Below are positions 1 to 7,953 of a DNA stretch of 30,995 nucleotides, one piece after another (the stretch's first letter is position 1; every line of letters starts with the position of its first letter). Below the pieces are notes generated by a model. That model ran no database searches. It was not told the DNA's origin and saw only the letters and a list, made by a program, of their open reading frames with translations. This DNA comes from Circinella minor (taxonomy: Eukaryota > Mucoromycota > Mucoromycetes > Mucorales > Lichtheimiaceae). The stretch is taken from NCBI GenBank assembly GCA_016758965.1, contig JAEPRB010000359.1, positions 1 to 30,995 of the forward strand, given 5' to 3'. Made by a program: the position numbers and the translations under genes.

Positions 1-3
1 ACT

Positions 4-200
4 AGAGGGGGAGAGTGTTACAGACTTAGTAACAGGCAGACTTCGGTAAAAGCGAACTCATGGTAACATGGGTTGTACAAGCTGGTTCAGCAGTATAAAA
101 GGGCTGCTGGACTGGAAAAATAAAAAATCAACCTCTTTTTCTACTGTATCATTTATTGACCTGGTTAAAAGTTCACTATAGACAGGACTAGTCTATAACA
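4..200 (+). mobile_element. Polypurine tract and 3' LTR of an LTR retrotransposon (body outside the window)
   Basis: A purine run (4-15, agagggggagag) lies directly before TGTTAC at 16, and the segment closes with TATAACA at 200, giving the 5'-TG...CA-3' ends expected of an LTR. A TATA box (TATAAAA, 94-100) sits mid-segment where a U3 promoter would be. Length is 185 bp. The polypurine tract on the left says this is the right-hand (3') LTR of a plus-strand element whose internal region lies before position 1. The reading of the neighbouring tnp2 gene stops being transposase-like exactly at 200/201, which supports 200 as the insertion edge. The target duplication should start with tttcc (201-205) and recur beside the 5' LTR. 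No reverse transcriptase is visible, so the Ty3 or Ty1 class cannot be told. A solo LTR is less likely because the tract is present. Confidence 0.6.
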
Positions 201-1930
201 TTTCCTCCAAATAAGTGCATCTCGTCTTTGCCCCAGAAATAAGGAGAGTGAAATGTTTTCAAAAAAGCAAATGGGGTTGGGCCTCGAATACCTTCTGTGG
301 GAGCCTATATTGTTATACAGTGAGTGCTTTGCAAGTATAAAAAATTATGTAGTATGATAAAATAATAATAAAAGTAATACCCCTTTCTCAAACTGAGTTC
401 GATTCCTTTCGGAATAGTTTGGTTCAAAAGTCCCAGCAAAATATTGTGCCGATCCTACACCAGTTGAACTTTGCAAACGATCTGTTCGAATATTACATGT
501 GTGACAGCCGTAATATGAGTTATGTCCAGTGTGGTTGTATAACGCTGCAATACCGGGAATATCGCCACTGGCGAGTAGTAAATGAGCAGTTGCCTTGATT
601 TCTTTTCCGTCAGTTCCAATAACGTCCATTCCTATAGTTTGAAGATCCTCCAAATCGTCCAATAATGGTTGTAATAGATTAAAGATATTTTTGTATTTTG
701 CTGCACAAGGTAATATAGTCACTTGAAGTGTGTTCTGTTCAAGATAGCTATAGTTTTTTTTAAAAAAAAAATTAAAGCTCTATGTAATACTATGATAACA
801 ACACCTTAGCAGTTATTTGTACAAACAACGTACCGTTCAAACGGGGAAAAGCTGAGAACAATAATGTGTGTCATGGTTAAAGATATTTTAGTATGTTTAA
901 ATGGCTTAAAACCATCTACGAAAAGTGAAAGCGCAATATCGTAAGGTCTTGTAAATAAATATTTTTGATTGCGCCATGCAGATCCATCAAATATGTCAGA
1001 CATAGGCACTTGGCAGCTTGTTCTTTGGGACAAATCCATTAACATTTTACGAGTTGTTGGTCTTGCCAATATAATTGCAAGCTGTTCTTTCAAGGAGATG
1101 TACAACATTGTATTTCTAGATTTTTTAATTCCATTTGGTGTTGTTATAAACCTTGCCTCACCACAAACACTGCACACATCTTCATCATTTTTGAACATTA
1201 CACATCCTTTTACACAAATACCGTATATCCGCGGCGTGATAGGATAAAGGTTCATTATGGTCTGCTCAGTGTTATATATACTTGGTAAACATAGGTTATC
1301 TGACATAAAATACGAATGGTGTAATATTAGTATTACATGCTTATTTTCAAAATAAATTCATATGAATTGAAACGATTTACTTAATCCTTCTTCAATCATC
1401 GATTCATTGTAGAATTTAACAAATGCTCGATAGAGTTCTCGAGTGATGTTCTTAGCCTTTACTTCAACATACAACCTTATACTTCTTTTTAATGTTTTAG
1501 TCACAGATACTGATGAGGTTTTGATCATAAATTTCTGTGCAGGAACAGTAGTAGTAGAGGTAGTACTTGGATTTTCAAGTTCAATCTGTGAAGAATCAAC
1601 TTCCGAAACTTGAGATAAAGTATCATATATATCGCCATCCTTTTCATCCTCTGATTCGTCTGTAGCATCTTGGGTATTATAAATGTAATTGTGATCATCA
1701 AGGCCATATAAATTATCGTTTTGAAACGTGTCTCCATAGTCATAATCATAGTCATATTCATTCATGTCATAATCGTCATTAAGTTGTTGTTGGTCATCCA
1801 CGTCAAATTTAGATGATGGCGTTGAGTGAATTGCAACTACTTTTTGACGATATTCATTATAACAATTAGTTTTGTGATTTTTCCATTGAGACTTTGAAAC
1901 ATCCCAATCACAAATAGAACAAATCGGCAT
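201..1930 (-). pseudogene. tnp2-type (CACTA/EnSpm-like) transposase gene, 3' part cut off by the LTR
   Basis: Four exons can be joined in frame: 1930-1381, 1299-834, 747-381 and 304-201, with GT-AG introns of 81, 86 and 76 nt. The start at 1930 opens with a possible zinc-binding motif (C4, C7, H19, C23), then an acidic, Asp/Tyr-rich low-complexity stretch. Exon 2 holds a zinc-ribbon-like pair (CVKGC then CSVCG). Exon 3 has the tnp2-type region with IGTDGKE and CHTCNIRT. Exon 4 continues with IRGPTPF and KDEMHLF, typical of fungal tnp2-family proteins. About 495 codons are visible; the family is usually much longer. The frame then runs into the LTR inside an Asn codon and stops, so the 3' part, with the rest of the catalytic domain, is lost or lies to the left. 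The inner exons show no other breaks, so the gene was probably disrupted recently. Family assignment is from remembered motif patterns. Confidence 0.7.
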
Positions 1931-2081
1931 TATAATATGAAAAAAAGGACTGAGAGTAAAAGGTATAAAATTTAATGCCGCTGGTGAAAATAAAGTAAGA
2001 CTCTCTTTTTCAATTTTATCACCCCCCTTAATCTTTTTCTACATCTTTTTTTTAAAAATAAGAAACTTTTATTCCATTTAG

Positions 2082-2958
2082 ATGAGTATCTTTAACGAAC
2101 TACAGAATTTGTCAACCAAACTTGATTCGATTGTAGAAGAACAGAGCAACTTACGTCAACTGTTTCGTGATAATCAAGCAGCTAATGCAGTAGAATCACC
2201 TGCGATCAATCCACCTATGGGATCACAAACAATTATACCAAAGCCAGAACCACGTTTGATCAGTGGAAAAAAGGATTACAAAGTCAAAAAAAATGATATT
2301 TTAGAATTACTTAATCCAAAGGGTACTGTCAGTGAAACACAATTAAAAGCAATGTATAAAGCTATCTAAACTTTTCGTCAAAGATCTTGTACCAACATTA
2401 GATCTCAAGTTCAAGACACGCCTTATGCCAAATCAAGCTGGGGTGACATTCCATGGGAGAAAAAAGCTGGTGAAGTAAAGGCGTTTGAACAACTTGTAAA
2501 GGAAAAAACAGGAATAAATATTAGATGCTGCGAAGCAAACTGGGCTGCCGATTACTTGATTGGTACCTCATACAACAATTCCAATGGTGACAAGCGCCGC
2601 AAAGAGTTAAGTTGTCATTTTTATTAATCGTTTATGTGGGGATAAGTGAATGTAAAGAATTCTATCGATTTATCCTATCAAATGAATACACTTACACTTT
2701 TTATAGGAAAAGAAAAGGTCTTGAAGCCTCCATTGAAGATAACACTTTAAGTCAAGATATGAATTCCTTTGACAGTAGTAACGGTGGTTTACGAAGGTAA
2801 TTCTGTTATGAAAAATGGTATATCAATTTGAAATCATCAACATATTTATTTACGTGTTTTATAGTGTAGAAGACCTTAATTTGATGAACACAACCCAAAG
2901 CCATGGTGAAGCTTCAGGGTATAAAATGAGTGACAATAATAGAGAAGAGAAGATGTAA
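2082..2958 (+). pseudogene. Three-exon hypothetical gene divergent from tnp2, with one in-frame stop
   Basis: The ATG at 2082 opens a frame that joins in phase as 2082-2605, 2707-2796 and 2865-2958 (introns 101 and 68 nt, both GT-AG), giving 236 codons including the terminal TAA. A TAA at 2367-2369 interrupts exon 1, but the same frame continues with a plausible protein (PWEKKAGEVKAFEQLVKEK, then CCEANWAADYLIG). Residues 1-30 look like a coiled coil, residues 63-75 are Lys-rich, and the tail is Ser/Asn-rich and acidic. I do not recognise a domain. It is head-to-head with the tnp2 gene across 151 bp, so it may be the second gene of that transposon or a dispersed Mucoromycota family. The single nonsense codon suggests a recently dead copy; a sequence error or readthrough would also explain it. 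Confidence 0.5.
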
Positions 2959-3030
2959 AGAGAGGATAAAAATAAGATCACTTTATAACATTTCATACTA
3001 AAATATTATGGATACAATATTATTTAAGAT

Positions 3031-3455
3031 TACAGGATCTTGCGTTAATTTCCACCGAAGGGAGGAAAATTTTCCAGATACGGGAGAATAATTTTTCATA
3101 GTAAGGGAATAAATTTTTCGTAGTCAAGGCCAGCCTTTTTTCATAGGCGGGATTATATTTATCATAAGCGGGAGTGCATTTTTTCGTATTTGAGGGAATT
3201 GTTTTTTTCATTTTGGGGAGGAGAATTTTTCAGAATTGAGCATATCAATTTTCGTTGCTGGGTAACTAGTTCTTCGTATATGGAAACAATGTTTTTCGCT
3301 TTTGAGACTATAGATTTTCGCAATCGAGCAAATGTAATTTTCGTACACGAGTATTTAATAATTCGTAATGGGAAATTATAGTTTTTCGAATTCGCCACAA
3401 AGATTTTCGTTTGTGGGTCGATCAATGAACGCCATTGAGTACACTGCTCTTCATG
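3031..3455 (+). repeat. Left terminal inverted repeat, a degenerate 22-bp array
   Basis: It starts TA-CAGGATCTTGCG and matches the reverse complement of 7532-7953 almost base for base until a T-run beyond 3455. Within it a core of about TTTTTC(G/A)TA followed by a G-rich triplet recurs. The C of the core falls at 3074, 3097, 3119, 3142, 3163, 3185, 3209, 3231, 3253, 3275, 3297, 3319, 3342, 3364, 3387 and 3408, with a weaker unit near 3430. Spacing is 21-24 bp, mean about 22.2. Long frames on both strands here are by-products of the repeat and do not look like genes. Confidence 0.92.
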
Positions 3456-3582
3456 TTTTTTTTTTCTTTTTTTCTATGCAGGACACAGCTCTGTGCAAAG
3501 AATTCTGTGTTACATTATTATACATTTTTATTTTTGGTATCAACTTCAGGGGGGGATATCCTTTTCTTTACGTTTTATTTAT

Positions 3583-3822
3583 ATGGGAAGAGTCAGTTCT
3601 AATCAATCAAAACAATCAGCTCCAGCAAGAAAGAGCAAGTCGAGGACAGTTCCAGAACCTTCGAAAAAGGAATTGCAAGAGTGTTTGAATGGGCTAGAGT
3701 CACTAACTGATGGAGTCAAGCAAACTCAACAAAAATGGGCTCCTGATACATATGACTTTGACATCTTAGCTCTGAAGTTTAAAAGGCTTACATTAGATGT
3801 AGAGAAAAAAAGAAAAGCATGA
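3583..3822 (+). CDS. Small hypothetical protein inside the Tc1/mariner-like element (79 aa)
   Basis: This frame lies just inside the left TIR. I chose the ATG at 3583 because the frame upstream of it encodes a hydrophobic, T-rich stretch unlike the rest. From 3583 the protein is Ser/Lys/Arg-rich at the N terminus, roughly residues 1-27 (a possible DNA-binding or nuclear-targeting tail). A predicted amphipathic helical part follows (KKELQECLNGLESLTDGV), with a Lys/Arg-rich C-terminal end. I recognise no family. Codon composition looks coding rather than repeat-like. It could be a transposon accessory protein, a captured host fragment, or part of a longer spliced gene. The 240 bases downstream (3823-4063) show nothing I can identify apart from A/T tracts. 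Confidence 0.4.
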   Translation: MGRVSSNQSKQSAPARKSKSRTVPEPSKKELQECLNGLESLTDGVKQTQQKWAPDTYDFDILALKFKRLTLDVEKKRKA

Positions 3823-4063
3823 TAATTACCAAGGTAACAAATAAAAAGGATAGATAGATTGGAATATAATTTTACTGAAAGCCACATCTTTATATCTTCG
3901 GCAGTCAACCGAAGCGGATATTCTAGTAGGTGATACAAGAGAAGAATAAGATAAATAATAGGCTGAATATTGAAATAAACAAAAATAAATTCCTTTAAAC
4001 TGTAAACTTTTTTTTCTTCTCTTTTTTGCTCACTTTTTTACTACTTTGATAACACTATCGAAT

Positions 4064-4283
4064 ATGCAGACACGCGCAAAGACATACCCTCAGCTAGCTA
4101 CCACCACATCCAAGTGAAAAGCTAAAAATCGTTTAAGACAGCACCCTGTTACTAGCACTATATGTCAGCTTCGATCTGCAACCAAAGCAATAAAAAAGAT
4201 GAATTTGAATAATGCTAATACTTCAGGTACATCTTTTAGGTTTATCAATATTTTCTTGCTATAGCATTTTAAATCGAGTATAG
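4064..4283 (+). other. Candidate 5' exons of the DD34E transposase, with two short introns
   Basis: An ATG at 4064 starts a frame that stays open to 4226 except for one TGA (4115-4117). A GT-AG segment 4114-4155 (42 nt) would remove that TGA and keep the frame. A second GT-AG segment 4227-4283 (57 nt) then joins in phase to 4284, which reads without a stop into the ATG at 4322. The exons would be 4064-4113, 4156-4226 and 4284-5656, totalling 498 codons with the stop. The added residues are basic (QLRSATKAIKK) then acidic (VVVPDEDTD), continuing the acidic character after 4322. If the 42-nt segment is not an intron, the TGA is a nonsense mutation and translation would start at 4322. Confidence 0.4.
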
Positions 4284-4321
4284 ATCTTACTAGGGTTGTA
4301 GTCCCGGACGAAGACACAGAT

Positions 4322-5656
4322 ATGGAAGCAACCAATCACGAAATTGATGCAGAGCCGAGTAGCTATCAAGTTGCGTGTTTTCCTACTGATCATACTCATC
4401 TTGTGCAAGCAAGCGACGGAATTGACAACACCACTACTGATGACAGCAGTAGCAGTAGTAGCAGCGAATCAGATAGTGATGATGAGCCACACTTAGTTTC
4501 AATTTTACCTGATACTCCCTCGCTTGAAAGTCCCGTCCCCTCGCATACAGTAAAGAAAAAAAAGAAGCAAGTTCGAAAACCAGAAAATCCACGTGGGAAA
4601 TATACTCCACATTCATCAGATCTGATGAAACAATCTTTGTTCTTAAAGTTATGTGGCCATTCAAACAAAGAAATTTCTAATATGCTGAATATACCAGAAG
4701 CTACTATTAGAGACCATTGTAATTGGCATCAAAATCGTGATGGTAATGCAGAGCCCACCAGACAAAAAAGAAGCTCATCATCGAAAATTACTGAGGCTGG
4801 TAGTCAATTTCTTGTTCAGACTGTAACATCAGCCAACACACTCACCTTACAACAACTACAACAACAATACTTTAAAAAATCCGATTTACTTCTAGCTCCA
4901 TCAACAATTTACCGCCACCTTGTGAAGAAATGTAGAATTACAATCAAGCATGCACATCCTTATCCACAACGATATACAGATGAAGTGACAAAGGATCGAC
5001 GAGTGACATTTATCAAGGATTATATCCATAGTGGTATTGCAGATTACCAAAAAAATTGTGTTTTTGTTGATGAGACACCAATCAATGGGAACATGAGACG
5101 CAACTATGGCTGGGCGCCTGTTAATCAGGCAGCACATGTTCATGTCCCACAGATGTATTCTCGCCCACGTACTATGCTGGCTGCTATATCTTATACAGGT
5201 CTTATTGAAGTATGCCTCAAGATTAACAAAGTTGGAAAAGGAGGAGGAACGAAAACTAATGATTATTTTGCTTTTCTTAATTGCGTAATGGACCGCCTTG
5301 ATGAAAAGGGTTTAAAAGATAAAGGTTGGAATATTGTCTGCGATAATGCCCCAATTCATACGGCGCATTATGTTCAGAGTGGAGTACAAAAGCGTGGCTA
5401 CAGCCTTGTCCTGTTACCTCGCTATTCACCTTTTCTGAATCCTATTGAAACATTTTTTAGTAAAGTTAAACTACTATATCGACACGTAGAAGCAGAAAGC
5501 CAGGAAGTTGAGAACACAATATCGGGGCAGACAGCAAATATGAATGACCGGCTCAAATCAGCAATGGCGCAAGTTACTCCAAATGACTATGTCGGGTGGG
5601 TCAATCATGCAATTTCTTACTTCGATCGCTGTCTTACTCGTGAAGATGATCTATAA
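4322..5656 (+). CDS. DD34E Tc1/mariner-superfamily transposase
   Basis: The 444-residue frame has a disordered acidic/Ser-rich N terminus (residues 35-60) and a Lys/Arg-rich segment (78-90). A helix-turn-helix follows (about 100-135, with CGHSNKEISNMLNIPEATIR), which in this family binds the inverted repeats, then a second HTH-like region (about 155-205). The RNase H-fold catalytic domain has D250 (VFVDET), D341 (VCDNAPIH) and E376 (LNPIETFF). With 34 residues between the second Asp and the Glu, this is a DD34E triad and all three residues are present. The final WVNHAISYFDRC stretch resembles fungal members. It should cut and paste the element at TA sites in the nucleus. The gene is convergent with the second DDE-like gene, 295 bp from it. 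The ATG at 4322 is the first in an unbroken frame; upstream exons are likely (see 4064-4283). Confidence 0.9.
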   Translation: MEATNHEIDAEPSSYQVACFPTDHTHLVQASDGIDNTTTDDSSSSSSSESDSDDEPHLVSILPDTPSLESPVPSHTVKKKKKQVRKPENPRGKYTPHSSDLMKQSLFLKLCGHSNKEISNMLNIPEATIRDHCNWHQNRDGNAEPTRQKRSSSSKITEAGSQFLVQTVTSANTLTLQQLQQQYFKKSDLLLAPSTIYRHLVKKCRITIKHAHPYPQRYTDEVTKDRRVTFIKDYIHSGIADYQKNCVFVDETPINGNMRRNYGWAPVNQAAHVHVPQMYSRPRTMLAAISYTGLIEVCLKINKVGKGGGTKTNDYFAFLNCVMDRLDEKGLKDKGWNIVCDNAPIHTAHYVQSGVQKRGYSLVLLPRYSPFLNPIETFFSKVKLLYRHVEAESQEVENTISGQTANMNDRLKSAMAQVTPNDYVGWVNHAISYFDRCLTREDDL

Positions 5657-5951
5657 TAGCAATTTTCTCTCAAGCACCGTGGTATTTTCTATTATCTATT
5701 CCATTATATTATTTTAATCCACTTTACTGCTGTTCCATACTTTTTCTACTTTCATATATTTCTTCTATAAACAATAATAAGCTATTTTAATATTTTAAAG
5801 AAAAGACAGGTGTATAATGTTGTTAATGTAAAAATAATTATGAGAGATATAGAGATTATAAGATAAAAAAAATGAGATAAAAAGTTTCAAACAAAAAAAT
5901 TGTAGAATAGAGAGAAAGGGGAAAGGGAAGAAAAGAAAAGAAAAAGAGAAA

Positions 5952-7392
5952 CTAAACACAGTCATCACATTGACAATTAAATCGAAGAATAATACATGTT
6001 CTAAGAGTAGAGCTGGAAACTTCCTTAATGGCTTTTTCAAAGCGGTTGAAAATTGTATCTTCTATGTTTGTGGCGCCAGATTTATGGCGATCACAATATA
6101 GCTTTACATGAGAGAACAACGCATCAACAGGGTTGAATGAATGAATATGCAGTTGTGGAATATAAATCGGTGAATAATTTTCATCTACAAGTGATTGTGA
6201 TATTTTATCTTTCATTTCATCTGACAAATAGTTATCAAATATAATGTGAGACTGTTGCATATCGTTCTTATGCATCTTGGCTGTAAGCTTTTGCATGAAT
6301 TTTTCCATATCAGTAGCATCAGGCCTTCCCAATAGCTTTCGCATCACATACAATACTTTGTTTTCGCAAATAGCAACAAGAAATGCCATATGCGGCGCCA
6401 TCGGTTTTATCATCTTCCTTCTTTCCTAGCCTTGGCATCTCTCACTTTTTCTTTGCTTGAATCGCCATATGTACGCTTCGGGTTCACGTCGTACACTGCC
6501 TCACCAACAAATACGCAGTTTGACGGATTGACTCCCAAATTAGTAAAAAGATCCTCCATACATTCATGCTGAGAGACATTCTCAACAGCATCCGACTCGA
6601 AGGGTTTGATATGACGCCGGAGAGTGACACGAAAGTTTTTCTGTACGTATGCTTTCAATTTATCTTGCCCTATGTTTGCTGACTTAAAATTCTTTTGAAA
6701 ATTGTCATAGATTTCCTCATGTGATGCAGCACTATTGGAATCTACAAACCGGCAAACGTGTTTGTACATAGAATCTGTGAAATGTATTTTCTTTTTTGGT
6801 CCTCTTTTTTTTCTTGTAACGAAACCATTCGAAGCAAATCCATCAGCATGATCTTTCAAAGTAGTCACATTGATATTATAATGATTGGCGGCTTGGGTTA
6901 ACGACATACCACCAACCATCGCCTCCAAGGCTTTTTCAATGGTTTTAAGTTCAGGGGGATTATAACGTCCCCGCTTCTTTTTTGGTGGACTATTTGATCG
7001 TTGACTTGTATCGCTCATCATTTCTACATCACCATCAGAATCATGATATTATATTTTTTACCATTGTCAGCAGCGTTTGGTGTATCATCTTCATTATTTT
7101 CAACCGGCGAGTCATGTTGGTTGAGTGAAGTGCCTAAAAAGAAGTAACTTTTGAGACTAATTGGCCAATTTATTTATGCTTTTCGAAATTTATTTATACC
7201 TTCTTCGTGGAAACTGACTTGTCTGAACAATTGAGTAATATTATCAACATTACTCCTGTTGTTTGCCAACCCAACAAGACTGTTAGCAGCCTCTGTACGA
7301 GCGCGTTTTGCCCTTGATTGCCTATCAACATTCGTTGGAGGAGAAGGAGAACGCGAGTGTTTATCCAAAGTAGAACGTAGGGAAGAATTCAT
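5952..7392 (-). pseudogene. Second DDE transposase-like gene: first catalytic Asp missing, frame change midway
   Basis: Exons 7392-7200 and 7133-7062, then 7023 onward, join in phase (GT-AG introns of 66 and 38 nt). The N terminus is Ser/Arg-rich, followed by an acidic stretch and KKKRGR. A Psq/CENP-B-like helix-turn-helix comes next (SLTQAANHYNINVTTLKDH). The RNase H-like part begins VFVGEAVYDVNPKRTYG, where Gly stands at the position of D250 of the partner protein. This frame ends with TGA at 6410-6412. The rest of the domain continues in the -1 frame from an ATG at 6413 (the TGA and ATG overlap as ATGA) with IIFDNYLSD and FNPVDALFSHVK, so the second Asp and a terminal Asp, 36 residues apart, remain. 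It ends at 5952. Either it is a dying transposase, or a catalytically dead DNA-binding partner made as two proteins or by frameshifting. It shares no close identity with the plus-strand gene, so it is not a simple duplicate. Confidence 0.65.
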
Positions 7393-7531
7393 AATGAAAA
7401 AAATAGAGTTGGAGAAAGAGAAGGAACAAAACTATCTTACACTGAGTGTAAACTTAAGCTTAAAACTGTTACACATTAACTCGATACCTTGGTGCTCACT
7501 GAGAAAAAAAAACCAAAAAAAAAAAAAAAAA

Positions 7532-7953
7532 CATGGAGCAGTGTACTCAATGGCGTTCATTGATCGACCCACAAACGAAAATCTTTGTGGCGAATTCGAA
7601 AAACTATAATTCCCCATTACGAATTATTAAATACTCGTGTACGAAAATTACATTTGCTCGATTGCGAAAATCTATAGTCTCAAAAGCGAAAAACATTGTT
7701 TCCATATACGAAGAACTAGTTACCCAGCAACGAAAATTGATATGCGCAATTCTGAAAAATTCTCCTCCCCAAAATGAAAAAACAACTCCCTCAAATACGA
7801 AAAAATGCACTCCCGCTTACGATAAATATAATCCCGCCTATGAAAAAAGGCTGGCCTTGACTACGAAAAATTTATTCTCTTACTATGAAAAATTATTCTC
7901 CTGTATCTGGAAAATTTTCCTCCCTTCGGTGGAAATTAACGCAAGATCCTGTA
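7532..7953 (-). repeat. Right terminal inverted repeat
   Basis: Reverse complement of the left TIR with about eight differences (single substitutions, one T-run length change and a 1-2 nt indel at the inner end), ending CCTG-TA at 7953. The 22-bp periodic units are all retained in inverted order. A long open frame through it is a by-product of the repeat. Inside the TIR, an A-run (7512-7531) mirrors the T-run next to the left TIR. Confidence 0.92.

Larger units (their letters stand above)
3031..7953. mobile_element. Tc1/mariner-like DNA transposon with ~420-bp TIRs and two convergent DDE genes
   Basis: The unit is bounded by TA (3031-3032 and 7952-7953). The ends inside the TAs are CAGGATCTTGCG and its exact reverse complement, matching the TA target and CAG-type ends of Tc1/mariner elements. 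Left TIR (3033-3455) and right TIR (7532-7951) differ at about eight positions, so insertion was recent. Inside are a plus-strand DD34E transposase (4322-5656 with likely 5' exons), a minus-strand second DDE-like gene (7392-5952) and a 79-codon ORF (3583-3822). A typical Tc1/mariner element is 1.3-2.5 kb with one gene and short TIRs, so about 4.9 kb with several genes is large. An intact catalytic triad and near-identical TIRs mean it may be, or recently was, mobile. Confidence 0.85.

Noticed and set aside
367..419. GTTCGATTCC resembling a tRNA T-loop
   Set aside because: It lies in the coding part of the tnp2 exon and no matching acceptor, D or anticodon arms surround it.
2291..2385. A 61-nt GT-AG intron removing the TAA at 2367
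   Set aside because: It would shift the frame and destroy the protein-like reading that continues in the original frame after the stop.
3162..3425. 87-codon minus-strand frame and a similar 145-codon plus-strand frame at 7533-7970, which look like a conserved protein pair
   Set aside because: They are the two copies of the TIR read in the same direction. The frame is open because of the periodic T/A-rich units, and both ends of the element share it as DNA.
6409..6475. An intron that would repair the frame change in the second DDE gene
   Set aside because: The GT-AG pairs tried leave the wrong frame, or remove the conserved RTYG stretch, or are under 30 nt.
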